Shown here piece after piece: positions 34,665 through 44,461 of a DNA stretch of 64,000 nt. The DNA lies in contig CP054182.1 of assembly GCA_015709675.1 (NCBI GenBank), forward strand, positions 2,087,448 through 2,151,447. The letters run 5' to 3'. Both the position numbers and the translations under genes were made by a program. Source of the DNA: Ignavibacteriales bacterium. GTDB lineage: Bacteria; Bacteroidota; Ignavibacteria; Ignavibacteriales; Ignavibacteriaceae. The notes beneath the pieces are model-generated. The model saw nothing but the letters and a program-made list of their open reading frames with translations, ran no database searches and was not told the DNA's origin. Each line of letters starts with the position of its first letter. The stretch's first letter is position 1.

Positions 34665-36776
34665 ATGAAAAGTATTATTTCAGCGGTATTGCTGTGTCTG
34701 TTTCTGGCAGTGCCGGCAGCAGCGCAGACTGTATTCAGCAATGGCACAGGCGGTGGTGAATGGAACAGCCCCGGCACATGGCTTGGCGGAGCAGTTCCGG
34801 GTGTCAATGCTGATGTAATAATTGCCGGCACCGATTCGGTTTTAACAACCACTACTGTTGTCTGTGCAAATCTGACAGTGCTTTCAGGCGGAAGGCTTGC
34901 AACAGGCATAGATTCAATCTCCTGTGCCGGGACGTTCATCCTTGAAGGAGGCGCAACGTTCTATAATTCGGCAACAAAAAGCACAGTGCCCGGAACAGTC
35001 AGAGAACTTGATCCTGCCAGCACTGTGGTTCACATCGGAAGCGGAACAGTAGGGGGACCAGGAAATCTTGAATTTGGTAATCTGGTTATTCAGCGTACCG
35101 AAGGATGCGTTCCTGGCGGTAACTTATTAATAAAGGGAAACCTTATTATAAATAATATTGCTGCCAACACGGTTTTCAGAGGTGTACGGCCGGTTACCGG
35201 AAGCCAGTATCACAGAGTAATGGGGGATCTGATAGTTTATCGGGGAACAATTTCCTGTATTGACGTTGGTGATAACACAATGATTGGTGAATGGACCATT
35301 GACGGTGATGTCCTCCTTGAATCAGCGGACGCACGATTCAGCGGTTTCTCCAGCGCGAACGCAGCAGGTCTGGCTGTATATAACATCGGCGGAAGCATCA
35401 TCAATAACGGCGGAAGAATGCAGGCGGGAACCAGCAGCAGTGCCGGTCCCGGTATTACTATCATTAACCTGAAAAAGAATCTTCAGTTTAACTCCGGTAC
35501 GTTTTCGACCAACAGTCTCGGCTCCTACTCACTTAATTTTACCGGTTCAGGGCTGCAGACGTTTTTTCTGCGCGGTGTTAATGTTAATCTGAATACAAAT
35601 CTGCACGATACCATTTTTCCGGGGACAACCGTAGTAATGGATCTGGACACCAATAAATGGGGTTCAGCGACCGGCGGGGAGATGGTGGTGCTTGGCGGAC
35701 TTCACATGAAAAGCGTTTCCCGTCTTACCGGCTCCGGAACCTTCACGCTTGCTGATAACGGTACTCTGAGTATCGGCAGTCCGGATGGCATTTATACTAC
35801 CGAAATGCTCGGCAGCGTGCAGATGATCGGCGGCAGGAATTACAGTCCTGAAGCTATTTATATATACAGCGGTGAAATTTCACAGACCTGGGGCAATGCC
35901 TTCCCCTCATCGCTTAAATCGCTGATAATAAATAATCCGAACGGCATGACCCTCAGTAACGATCTGACCGTTTCCGGCTCCCTCCGCACGACTGGCGGAA
36001 GCCTTGATCTAGGAGGATATACTATCACACTTGGTCCGTCAGCATTCCTTACTGAATCACCGGGAAAAACGGTAAAAGGCAGCAATGGCAAGATCCTTAC
36101 CACTGTTGTTCTGACCTCTCCTTCTTCACTAAATCCTGGCGGTCTTGGGCTATCAATTACTTCCGCGGCAGACCTTGGTTCAACTACGGTGACCCGTCTG
36201 CATGGACCGGCAACCGGAGGAGGTAACTCAGGAATAAGCCGGGGTTATAAGATCGAACCTTCCAATAACAGCGGACTGAATGCGACAATACGGTTCAGTT
36301 ATGATGAAACAGAGCTGAATGGAATTCCGGAAGCTACTCTGACCCTGTTTAAGTCACCTGACGGAACAAATAACTCATGGGCAGGTATTGGCGGAGCTGT
36401 TAATACGACTGATAATTATGTGGAACTGAGCGGAATAAATGACTTTGCTTATCTGACTCTTGCAGGCACTGGTGCTCCGTTGCCTGTGGAGGAGGAAGTA
36501 AGTACAGTACCCTCTGTGTTTGAACTGATGCAGAATTATCCAAATCCGTTTAATCCTTCCACAAGAATCAGCTTTGCACTTCCAAAGTCATCCTTTGTGA
36601 CTCTGAGTGTATATAATGTACTCGGCCAGAAAGTTGCAGATCTGCTAAGCGGCATGAAGGAGGCAGGATATCATAATGCTGATTTTAATGCTGAGGGACT
36701 CTCGGCAGGTGTTTATCTTTTCCGTCTGGAAGCAGGCGAATTTACTTCGACCAAAAAAATGACTCTCACTAAATAA
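34665..36776 (+). CDS. T9SS surface protein, tandem paralogue 3
   Basis: The protein has 703 residues: signal peptide (about 1-20, VPAAAQ), opening with GGGEWNSPGTWLGGAVPG, then a repetitive Gly/Ser/Thr-rich body of short beta strands (ITGLLL-type and DLTVSGSLRTTGGSLDLGG), and a T9SS sorting domain (from about 618, NYPNPFNPSTRISF). The segment LNPGGLGLSITSAADLGSTTV followed by GYKIEPSNNSGLNATIRFSYD is shared with both preceding paralogues. It lacks the IPVELTSF pre-sorting module. The stand-alone repetitive beta-helix style may bind polysaccharide. No enzyme motif is recognised. Downstream is a nested hairpin, not a clear terminator. Confidence 0.73.
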   Translation: MKSIISAVLLCLFLAVPAAAQTVFSNGTGGGEWNSPGTWLGGAVPGVNADVIIAGTDSVLTTTTVVCANLTVLSGGRLATGIDSISCAGTFILEGGATFYNSATKSTVPGTVRELDPASTVVHIGSGTVGGPGNLEFGNLVIQRTEGCVPGGNLLIKGNLIINNIAANTVFRGVRPVTGSQYHRVMGDLIVYRGTISCIDVGDNTMIGEWTIDGDVLLESADARFSGFSSANAAGLAVYNIGGSIINNGGRMQAGTSSSAGPGITIINLKKNLQFNSGTFSTNSLGSYSLNFTGSGLQTFFLRGVNVNLNTNLHDTIFPGTTVVMDLDTNKWGSATGGEMVVLGGLHMKSVSRLTGSGTFTLADNGTLSIGSPDGIYTTEMLGSVQMIGGRNYSPEAIYIYSGEISQTWGNAFPSSLKSLIINNPNGMTLSNDLTVSGSLRTTGGSLDLGGYTITLGPSAFLTESPGKTVKGSNGKILTTVVLTSPSSLNPGGLGLSITSAADLGSTTVTRLHGPATGGGNSGISRGYKIEPSNNSGLNATIRFSYDETELNGIPEATLTLFKSPDGTNNSWAGIGGAVNTTDNYVELSGINDFAYLTLAGTGAPLPVEEEVSTVPSVFELMQNYPNPFNPSTRISFALPKSSFVTLSVYNVLGQKVADLLSGMKEAGYHNADFNAEGLSAGVYLFRLEAGEFTSTKKMTLTK

Positions 36777-36789
36777 GTACCTCGTTCTG

Positions 36790-36816
36790 CGGGGAGGCGG
36801 ATATTCCGATTCCCCG
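36790..36816 (+). promoter_or_regulatory. Nested hairpin between paralogue 3 and PL1 lyase
   Basis: CGGGGA (36790-36795) pairs with TCCCCG (36811-36816), and inside it CGGA pairs with TCCG around TAT. No T-run follows, so it is more likely an RNA-processing or stabilising element than a terminator. It lies in the largest gap (82 bases) in the operon. Confidence 0.4.
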
Positions 36817-36858
36817 TGGTAATACCTGCAGTAATATAAAAAAGAAGAAATAAGCGTG

Positions 36859-39800
36859 ATGGTGACAGCAAAAAATCTGATGATTGGGGCTTTTCTGCTG
36901 ATGCAGAGTATGCTCATGGGACAGAACATCCTTTCGGAGTATTTCGACTCGGGCAACAGCATACCAACCTCAAGCAGCAATGCACCTGCTGTACCGACGG
37001 ACTATCAGACATCATCCGGAGTATGGACTCTGTTTAAGACATACGGTCACGGCACAACCAATTATTCCGCCCCGTATGCTCTCCGGCTGCTTAAAAACAC
37101 TGCGCAGGCACCGGCCTATGCGTCAACTCCCGCACTAAGCTCGGCAGGAACCATATCATTTTATGCTTACGGAAGTTCAGCTAAGCCGCTTTATATATAT
37201 AAGTCGGTTAACAACGGCACCGACTGGATATTTATTGATTCCGTTAGTACCGGCTCAGGTGTCTTTGCGTATTGTGCAGTGCAGGTGAATGACGGCACTC
37301 CGGGTATCAGACTCCGCATTGTTAACGGTACCGGCGCCGGCAATGACCTTAATCTCGATAACGTTGAAATAACCGGTTACTCTTCTTCGTCCACGATTAC
37401 ATTGTCTTCTGCTTCACTTCCTTCATTCGGAGCAATAGTTTCAGGAGGGCTTTCAGGTTCAGCATCATACACGGTTTCCGGTTATAATCTGACTTCCGAT
37501 ATAACCGTTTCAGCGCCCCAGGATTATCAGGTATCTCTTAATGATACGCTTTTCAGCGGTCAGGTAATACTTGCTCAGGATAGCGGAACGGTCCCGGTGA
37601 CAACAATTTTTGCGCGCTATGCTCCCTCTTCAGCATCAGGTTCAAACAGCGGCAGTATTTCTCACAGCAGTTCTGGTGCAGCCACACAGCAGTCATACGT
37701 TACAGGAACGGCAATTGCTGCTGAACCTGCTTCGGCATCTGCAATCGGGTTTTTTGCGACTGCTGGAAATTCAACATATATACAGATCACCGGGGGAGAC
37801 GGCATGAAACGGCTGGTTGTTGCCCGTAAATCCGCATCGGTTAACTGGACTCCCGCTGATGGAGTTATCTATACCGGGGAGTCTGCAGATTTTACATCCG
37901 CAGCTGATCTTGGCGGAGGAAACCGCCTGCTTCTTAATGGCAGCATGCGTGACACGGTTATCACAGGACTTGAAGGGGGAACAACATATCACTTCGCTGT
38001 TTTTGAATATATGGAGGGAACCAATAATTCGCAGAATTATCTGACTGCAGGAGCAGGAACAGGATCGGTAACAACCGATCCCACACCGCTTCTTTCAATT
38101 ACTCCCGCTCAGTTGCAGTTTGGCAATGTAATGGTCGGAACACTCTCGCAGCCAAAAACAATCACCGTCTCCGGATCAACTCTTTCACCGTTGTCAGGAA
38201 ATATCCTTGTTTCGGCTTCATCCGGATATACGGTTTCTCTGACCTCGGGGAGCGGTTACAGCAGTTCTTTGCAGATACCTTATAATAGCGGAGTATTTGC
38301 CGGAACAGTTGTATATGTCCGCTTCGAACCGCAGTCTGGCGGTGCCTTTGGCGGGTATGTTACTTTTTCAGGCGGCTCTGCACCGCAGGTTCAGACAGCA
38401 GTCACAGGAACGGGGATAACTCAGTCACAGGCAAACGTGTTTGAGGCAGAGGATGCAATTTTTGAAAGCGCATATATACGTCGCCAGTACAGCGGTTATA
38501 GCGGATGGGGATACGCAGATCTGGCAGATAGGACCGGAAGCTGGCTCGAGTTTCTGCTCAGAAAACCGAATGCAACATCTGAAACACTCACTATTCACTA
38601 TGCCAACGGCGGAAGCACAAGAAGTTACAGTGTATCTCATAATGGCTCGGTGCTCGGCAGTATTTCCTTTCCTTCCACAGGCAGCTGGACATCATGGTCA
38701 ACTGTGACCTATCAGATTTCTCTTGTGCAGGGGGTTAACAGAATTCGTTTTGCTTCCACCACAAATAATACCAACGCAAACATTGATAAACTTGAGTTAA
38801 CCGGTGAAACAGCCATTCCTTTATATAGATTAACACTCCTGAAAAGCGGGGAGGGTACGGTATCTGCTGATCAGAGCGGCGAGCTGTTTGATAAAGGTAC
38901 GGTGCTTACTCTGACTGCAACTCCTGCAGCGGGAAATTCTTTCTACCGCTGGAACGGAACTGAAGTCTATTATGGAAACCCTTTTCAGGTTACCATGAAT
39001 GGGCATAAAACACAGATTGCACTGATGACAGATACAACCGGATTTGCTGCATTCCCGTATTATCCGGCACCGAAGGGATTTGCTGCTGTTCCCGGGTACG
39101 GTTATACAAACGGAACTACCGGCGGAGCAAGTGAGGAAAATCATGTCGTGTATGTATCAAATACATCCGATCTGCAGAATATCCTGCTGAGAAGACAGGA
39201 TGCAAACGGAACCATGGGACTGCCTCCTTTGACGATATATCTTTCAGGAATACTCGCGCGGGATGCTGGAATAGGAGAAATGGTGGATGTAAAAGATTCT
39301 TATGATATCTCCATCATCGGGACGGGAAGAGATGCAACAATCACTGGATATGGACTGAATATTGTCCGAAGTAAAAATATCATCGTACGTAATATCAGAT
39401 TCGCGAGCTGGGGTGATGATGGTATATCAGTTGACGGTGGAGATGATCCGGCAAAAGGAAATCATATCTGGATTGATCATTGTACCTTTACTTATACACC
39501 ACCTCCGGGGTATCCGGCTGGCTCCTCACCTGACGGTTCGCTTGATATTACCCATGCGGCAGACTATGTGACGGTTTCTTATTGTCTGTTTGACTCAACT
39601 GATAAAAACAGTCTTGTAGGGCATTCTAATTCAAATGTTGTTGATACGGTTATGAAAATCACGTATCACCATAACTGGTTTAAGGGTTCAAACCAGCGTA
39701 ATCCCCGTGTCCGCTTCGGAAAAGTTCATGTTCTGAATAACTATTATACCAATAATGGTATTTACGCGGTTTCATCAAACATGGAAGCCGATGTGCTGGT

Positions 39801-40608
39801 TGAGGGAAATTACTTTTATAATACTCCGATACCAACGGAAACCAGCCGTGACGGAGGACCTCCCGGTGATCTGGTTGAACGGTACAATATCTTTGAAAAC
39901 TGCGGACCTGCCGGAACCAGAGGCACCGCGTTTGAAGCTTCAGCATATTATTCTTATACAATAGACCCTGCTGCAATCATACCAGAGAAAACCGCATGGC
40001 TTGCCGGAAGCGGAAAATATGATTTCAGCAATCCGGAACATATTGTACCCGCTGAACTTACCACATTTACCGCACGGGTCATCGGCGGCGAGGTTGAACT
40101 TGAATGGAAGACCGGCAGTGAAATGAATAACGCCGGCTGGTCTATTGAGCGCAGAAGTGTAAACGGCGCCTGGCAGACAGCCGGGTATGTTCAGGGGGCC
40201 GGAACATCCGCGGAGAGCAATATATACAGATTCAGAGATAGCAGACAACTTTCACCCGGTACATATTTTTACCGCCTTGCTCAGCATGATTTTGACGGAA
40301 CCACAGTCCACAGTGGAGAGGTTTCCGTTGAACTAAACGGCTCGCTAAGTTTCCGGTTGCATGAAAACTATCCGAACCCGTTTAATCCAACAACGAAGAT
40401 CCGGTTTGAACTTCCTCAGGCAGGTCTCACCGAAATGATCGTTTATGATATACTTGGCAATAAAGTCAGAGAGATATTTAAAGGCAACTTTGAGGCTGGA
40501 TTACATGAGACGATCATAGATGCATCAGGTCTGAGCAGCGGATTGTATATTTACGTACTGCAGGCAGGTTCTCACCGTGCCTCAGGAAAAATGATTCTTC
40601 TTAAATGA
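36859..40608 (+). CDS. Modular secreted pectate lyase: scaffold-CBM-PL1-T9SS domain
   Basis: The protein has 1249 residues. Order: signal peptide, N-domain (about 20-165), Ig/fibronectin scaffold (about 170-520) like that of the CE8 protein, a CBM6/35-like carbohydrate-binding module (about 526-648, VFEAEDAIFESAYIRRQYSG), a bacterial-repeat module (about 650-720), a PL1 catalytic beta-helix (about 740-1050), a pre-sorting Ig module (from about 1060) and T9SS sorting domain (from about 1167, NYPNPFNPTTKIRF). The PL1 part has IWIDHCTFT, DGSLDITHAADYVTVSYCLFD (calcium site) and NQRNPRVRFGKVHVLNNYY with the catalytic Arg. ATG at 36859 is preferred to the adjacent GTG. It overlaps the GH105 start by 4 bases. 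Confidence 0.88.
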   Translation: MVTAKNLMIGAFLLMQSMLMGQNILSEYFDSGNSIPTSSSNAPAVPTDYQTSSGVWTLFKTYGHGTTNYSAPYALRLLKNTAQAPAYASTPALSSAGTISFYAYGSSAKPLYIYKSVNNGTDWIFIDSVSTGSGVFAYCAVQVNDGTPGIRLRIVNGTGAGNDLNLDNVEITGYSSSSTITLSSASLPSFGAIVSGGLSGSASYTVSGYNLTSDITVSAPQDYQVSLNDTLFSGQVILAQDSGTVPVTTIFARYAPSSASGSNSGSISHSSSGAATQQSYVTGTAIAAEPASASAIGFFATAGNSTYIQITGGDGMKRLVVARKSASVNWTPADGVIYTGESADFTSAADLGGGNRLLLNGSMRDTVITGLEGGTTYHFAVFEYMEGTNNSQNYLTAGAGTGSVTTDPTPLLSITPAQLQFGNVMVGTLSQPKTITVSGSTLSPLSGNILVSASSGYTVSLTSGSGYSSSLQIPYNSGVFAGTVVYVRFEPQSGGAFGGYVTFSGGSAPQVQTAVTGTGITQSQANVFEAEDAIFESAYIRRQYSGYSGWGYADLADRTGSWLEFLLRKPNATSETLTIHYANGGSTRSYSVSHNGSVLGSISFPSTGSWTSWSTVTYQISLVQGVNRIRFASTTNNTNANIDKLELTGETAIPLYRLTLLKSGEGTVSADQSGELFDKGTVLTLTATPAAGNSFYRWNGTEVYYGNPFQVTMNGHKTQIALMTDTTGFAAFPYYPAPKGFAAVPGYGYTNGTTGGASEENHVVYVSNTSDLQNILLRRQDANGTMGLPPLTIYLSGILARDAGIGEMVDVKDSYDISIIGTGRDATITGYGLNIVRSKNIIVRNIRFASWGDDGISVDGGDDPAKGNHIWIDHCTFTYTPPPGYPAGSSPDGSLDITHAADYVTVSYCLFDSTDKNSLVGHSNSNVVDTVMKITYHHNWFKGSNQRNPRVRFGKVHVLNNYYTNNGIYAVSSNMEADVLVEGNYFYNTPIPTETSRDGGPPGDLVERYNIFENCGPAGTRGTAFEASAYYSYTIDPAAIIPEKTAWLAGSGKYDFSNPEHIVPAELTTFTARVIGGEVELEWKTGSEMNNAGWSIERRSVNGAWQTAGYVQGAGTSAESNIYRFRDSRQLSPGTYFYRLAQHDFDGTTVHSGEVSVELNGSLSFRLHENYPNPFNPTTKIRFELPQAGLTEMIVYDILGNKVREIFKGNFEAGLHETIIDASGLSSGLYIYVLQAGSHRASGKMILLK

Positions 40609-41852
40609 TAGAAAACAGTCGGTTCCGCAAAATGAAAATCATCAGATATCATGGTTTAATATTGCCTGCTGCAATAGTGCTCATTTGTTTTGGTCTAATT
40701 TCCTGTTCATCATCTCAGGTGAGTTTGACAAAACATCCTGCTGATTATTACACAAGGATTGCTGACAATTTTATAAGACTTTATCCGGATACTGCCGCAT
40801 ATCCTTCAGAGGCAAAAAGTTACCGGTGGAATTATGAACAGGGTTTGCTCTATAATGGGTTTATTAATATGACAGCGGTTACCGGTGATAAGTCATACGG
40901 CAATTATGTTAAGAAGAATATTGATTACTACATTCAGCCGGATGGTACTATTAAAACCTACCGGATGGATCAGTTTAATATAGATAATATAGGCCCCGGC
41001 AGAGCGCTTTTGCATCTATACAGCTTAACCGGTGATAAAAAATATCTGATGGCAGCTGATACGCTATACCGGCAGATGACGCTTCATCCGCGTAATCCAC
41101 TGGGCGGGTTCTGGCACAAGAAGATCTATCCTGATCAGATGTGGCTGGACGGTTTGTATATGGCTCAGCCGTTCCTCGCTGAATATGCAAAAATGACCGG
41201 AAATCAGGCGATGTTTGACGATATTGCATTACAATTCAGACTGGTTCGTGATAATATGAGAGACTCTGTTTCAGGGCTCTATTATCATGGATGGGATCAG
41301 AGCCGCAAAGAAAAATGGGCTGATCCTGTAACAGGACTCTCACCGGAGTTCTGGGGAAGATCGCTCGGTTGGTTTATGATGGCTATGGTTGATGTTCTGG
41401 ATACCTTCCCTGAGGAGCATCCAGGCAGGAAGATGATTCTTGCAATGTTTCAGGATTTAAGCGATGCTCTGCTTTTGGTAAGAGACCAGGAAAGCGGACT
41501 GTGGTATCAGATTGTGGATAAAGGAACAGAGCAGGGGAATTATCTTGAAACGTCCGCCTCTCTTATGTTTATCTATTCTATGGCAAAAGGGGCAAATATG
41601 GGTTATCTTGGGACTGATTTTTTAAGAATTGCACATGATTCCTTTTCATCCCTGATGAGTCAGTTTGTTATCCCGGATAGTTCCGGAAATCTGTTTCTGC
41701 AAAATGTCTGCTCCGTGGCCGGGCTTGGCGGAAAACCCTACCGGAATGGAAGCTATGCATATTATATCAGCGAACCAAAAAGGATAAATGATTTTAAGGG
41801 GTACGGTCCTCTGATTCTTGCCGCGGCGGAATTACTTCGCGGGAGCAGATAG
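40605..41852 (+). CDS. Unsaturated rhamnogalacturonyl hydrolase, GH105, lipoprotein
   Basis: The protein has 415 residues with a lipoprotein signal ending FGLISC, so it is membrane-bound. The (alpha/alpha)6-barrel motifs of GH105/YteR are visible: WNYEQGLLYNGFI, YPDQMWLDGLYMAQPFLAEY with the catalytic Asp182, and SPEFWGRSLGWFMMAMVDVLD. It hydrolyses the unsaturated galacturonic residue that lyases leave at the non-reducing end, releasing a sugar that opens to 5-keto-4-deoxyuronate. That product is the substrate of KduI further down. An ATG at 40632 is an alternative start. It completes the set of enzymes for unsaturated ends. Confidence 0.88.
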   Translation: MIENSRFRKMKIIRYHGLILPAAIVLICFGLISCSSSQVSLTKHPADYYTRIADNFIRLYPDTAAYPSEAKSYRWNYEQGLLYNGFINMTAVTGDKSYGNYVKKNIDYYIQPDGTIKTYRMDQFNIDNIGPGRALLHLYSLTGDKKYLMAADTLYRQMTLHPRNPLGGFWHKKIYPDQMWLDGLYMAQPFLAEYAKMTGNQAMFDDIALQFRLVRDNMRDSVSGLYYHGWDQSRKEKWADPVTGLSPEFWGRSLGWFMMAMVDVLDTFPEEHPGRKMILAMFQDLSDALLLVRDQESGLWYQIVDKGTEQGNYLETSASLMFIYSMAKGANMGYLGTDFLRIAHDSFSSLMSQFVIPDSSGNLFLQNVCSVAGLGGKPYRNGSYAYYISEPKRINDFKGYGPLILAAAELLRGSR

Positions 41853-41892
41853 CCGTTAAGACACGTTAATCAGGTTTATCATAAAAAACACC

Positions 41893-42921
41893 ATGACAAG
41901 AAAAATACAGCCGGTTAAGCTTGAGGATATTGCAAAGCGCCTCGGTGTTTCTAAGGTCACTGTTTCCAAAGCACTGAGGAATCATCCCGATATCTCAGTT
42001 GAAATGAGAAGAAAGGTCAGGGAGCTTGCCGATCAGCTCGGATATATACCAAACTTTCTCGCGAAAAATCTGTCATCACGCAGATCGAATATTGTGGGAC
42101 TCGTGGTGCCTAAAATTGCACACTTCTTTTTTGGCTCGATCATTGAGTCAATTTATAATGAGGCATTCAAGCAGAATTATGAAATTCTCCTGACCGTCTC
42201 CCGTGAAATGGCATCTCAGGAGAAAAAGCACATTCTATCCCTTCTTTCCATGAAAGTGGACGGATTAATCGTTTCGGTAACGCAGGAAACACAGGATGTA
42301 GAAATCTTTGAAATGGTTAAGCGCCTTAACGTCCCGCTGGTGTTTATTGACCGGGTTCCGAAACCTGACTGCGCTCCCAGTGTTACCGTGGATGATTATG
42401 GAGGAGCTTATACTGCCACAGAATATTATATAAAAAAGGGATATACCAAGATTGCGCATATAGGCGGTTACACCCATGTGAATATCGGAAAAAACCGAAT
42501 GAACGGTTACCTTGCCGCAATGAATGATCATAAAATTCCGCTCAACAGCTCATGGATTATTGAAGGGGGGTTTTCTGAGGAGGATGGTTATGCCGGGTTC
42601 AAGTCCATTCTGGCAAAAGGTCAGCTGCCGCAGGCAGTGATTGCGGTTACCTATCCTGTGGCTCTTGGAATTTATCAGGCAGCCCAGGAAGCGGGGGTAA
42701 CCATACCCGGGGATATTAAAGTTACCTGTTTTGGAAATCTCGAATACAAAAACAAAGTCCCTTCGGTATTTAATTTTGTTCATCAGCCCGCTAAAGAACT
42801 TGGCGAGGAGGCGTTAAGAATGATGCTCCGGCTTATTGAGAACCGGGAACAGAAAGTACCGAGTGTTGAACTTAAAACCGAACTTGTTATCACAAACGAT
42901 AATGAAAAATCCGTAGCCTGA
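41893..42921 (+). CDS. LacI/GalR-family transcriptional regulator
   Basis: The protein has 342 residues. The N-terminal helix-turn-helix (about 6-55) reads VKLEDIAKRLGVSKVTVSKALRNH followed by the hinge helix NFLAKNLSSRRSNIVGLVVP. The rest is the periplasmic-binding-like sensor domain (ESIYNEAF, DRVPKPDCAPSVTVDDYGGA, VTCFGNLEYK). It is the only classical LacI-type regulator in the window and a perfect LacI-style palindrome overlaps the operon promoter, so it likely represses it until a pectin breakdown product binds. No matching palindrome was seen upstream of its own start. The inducer cannot be named from sequence; KDG or galacturonate-derived acids are plausible. Confidence 0.9.
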   Translation: MTRKIQPVKLEDIAKRLGVSKVTVSKALRNHPDISVEMRRKVRELADQLGYIPNFLAKNLSSRRSNIVGLVVPKIAHFFFGSIIESIYNEAFKQNYEILLTVSREMASQEKKHILSLLSMKVDGLIVSVTQETQDVEIFEMVKRLNVPLVFIDRVPKPDCAPSVTVDDYGGAYTATEYYIKKGYTKIAHIGGYTHVNIGKNRMNGYLAAMNDHKIPLNSSWIIEGGFSEEDGYAGFKSILAKGQLPQAVIAVTYPVALGIYQAAQEAGVTIPGDIKVTCFGNLEYKNKVPSVFNFVHQPAKELGEEALRMMLRLIENREQKVPSVELKTELVITNDNEKSVA

Positions 42922-42974
42922 GCTTACTCAGCACACGGACATTTTTCTCCTTCATACATCTGAATTCCCGATTT

Positions 42975-43964
42975 ATGAGAAAATCACCTTTCTTTGTAGT
43001 ATTAATCCTCATTCCCCTTTTACTTCTGTACGGATGCAGCCGGCAGTCATCAGTAAGAAGCATAAAAATTGGCCACGGGCTTGATCAGACGCATCCGGTG
43101 CATAAGGCAATGGAATTTATGGCCGACCGTGTTCGTGAAAAATCAGGAGGTAAAATTGAACTGACCGTATATCCGAGCCAGCAGCTTGGCACCGAGCGGG
43201 AGTGTCTGGAACTCCTGCAGATCGGCAGTCTTGGTATGACAAAAGTTTCTTCTTCGGTGCTAGAGGGATTCAGTCCTGATTTCAAGGTGTTCTCGCTGCC
43301 ATATATATTTGCGGATGATGACCACAAATTCCGCTTTTTTGAGAGTGAACTGGGCAAAAATCTTCTAAGAAGTACTGAAAAATACTGGCTGAGAGGATTA
43401 TGCTATTATGATGCCGGCAGCAGAAGTTTTTATACAAAAGATAAACCTATCCTGTCCCCTGATGATTTGAAGTCACTGAAGATCCGGGTGCAGGAAAGCC
43501 CGACTTCAGTGAAAATGGTTAATGCTCTCGGAGGTTCTGCTACGCCAATCGCGTGGGGTGAATTATATACGGCTCTGCAGCAGGGGGTGGTTGACGGCGC
43601 TGAGAACAACCCGCCGAGTTTTTTTCTTTCCCGCCATTACGAAGTCTGTAAACATTACTCTCTTGATGAGCATACATCAGTACCTGACGTGCTGCTTATT
43701 AGCACAGTTATCTGGGATGATCTTACAGACCAGGAGAAGGAATGGATACAATCAGCCGCCGATGAATCGTATATCTATCAGAAAAAACTCTGGAAAGAGG
43801 CAACTGAGGAAGCACTGATGGAAGTGCAAAAGGCAGGCGTGAAGATATATTATCCCGATAAAACTCCCTTTAATGAAAAAACCAGGCCGCTGCTGGAAGA
43901 ATACAGAAAAGAACCCGCGGTATATGAACTAATCAGACAAATTAAATCCCTTAAGCAGCCATGA
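42975..43964 (+). CDS. dctP: TRAP transporter solute-binding protein
   Basis: The protein has 329 residues with a lipoprotein-type signal (LLLYGC, Cys21), so it is membrane anchored in the periplasm. DctP features include IKIGHGLDQTHPVHKAMEFM, PSQQLGTERECLELL, the conserved arginine in SLKIRVQESP that binds substrate carboxylate, and the strand LQQGVVDGAENN. TRAP binding proteins of this type capture acidic sugars, fitting mono- or oligouronates from pectin. It precedes the DctQ and DctM membrane genes with a 4-base overlap. Confidence 0.9.
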   Translation: MRKSPFFVVLILIPLLLLYGCSRQSSVRSIKIGHGLDQTHPVHKAMEFMADRVREKSGGKIELTVYPSQQLGTERECLELLQIGSLGMTKVSSSVLEGFSPDFKVFSLPYIFADDDHKFRFFESELGKNLLRSTEKYWLRGLCYYDAGSRSFYTKDKPILSPDDLKSLKIRVQESPTSVKMVNALGGSATPIAWGELYTALQQGVVDGAENNPPSFFLSRHYEVCKHYSLDEHTSVPDVLLISTVIWDDLTDQEKEWIQSAADESYIYQKKLWKEATEEALMEVQKAGVKIYYPDKTPFNEKTRPLLEEYRKEPAVYELIRQIKSLKQP

Positions 43965-44461
43965 GTACCATTAAACAATTTATAGACTCTGCCTTGAAAT
44001 GGCTGGTTATAACCATTATGGCGGTAATAACCCTGAATGTGCTCTGGCAGGTATTCTCCCGTTTCATACTTGCATCGCCAAGTTCATATACGGAAGAACT
44101 TGCCCGTTATCTGCTAGTCTGGCTTGGAATTTTGGGTGCGAGTTACGTGGCTGGTCAAAAAATGCATCTTGCCATTGATCTCCTGTCGGTTAATCTGAAT
44201 CATAAAGGTAAGGCACTTCTGGATATCATTATTCAGATATGCATTTTTACATTTTCGCTTTTTGTGATGGTAATCGGCGGTACACGCCTGGTGATGATAA
44301 CTCTCACCCTCAATCAGATATCCGCGGCTCTGCAGGTTCCGCTCGGTTATGTTTATATAGTTCTTCCGGTCAGCGGGCTGATTATGATGTTCTACTCTGT
44401 TTATTTTATTGCTGACGAAATTGCACTTTTGAATAAACTGAATCAGGAGGAGATCCGCTGA
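43961..44461 (+). CDS. dctQ: TRAP transporter small membrane subunit
   Basis: The protein has 166 residues with four predicted helices and the family motif FSRFILASPSSYTEELARYLLVWLGILGASYVAGQKMHLAID. It pairs with DctM in the inner membrane for sodium-driven uronate uptake. The start overlaps dctP and the stop overlaps the dctM ATG by one base, indicating coupled expression. Confidence 0.92.
   Translation: MSTIKQFIDSALKWLVITIMAVITLNVLWQVFSRFILASPSSYTEELARYLLVWLGILGASYVAGQKMHLAIDLLSVNLNHKGKALLDIIIQICIFTFSLFVMVIGGTRLVMITLTLNQISAALQVPLGYVYIVLPVSGLIMMFYSVYFIADEIALLNKLNQEEIR

Noticed and set aside
36790-36816. Terminator within the pectin locus
   Set aside because: The hairpin has no following T-tract, so it was listed only as an RNA structure.
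41853-41892. Autoregulatory operator before the LacI gene
   Set aside because: Only CGTTAA-like half elements are visible, with no palindrome comparable to 13759-13778.
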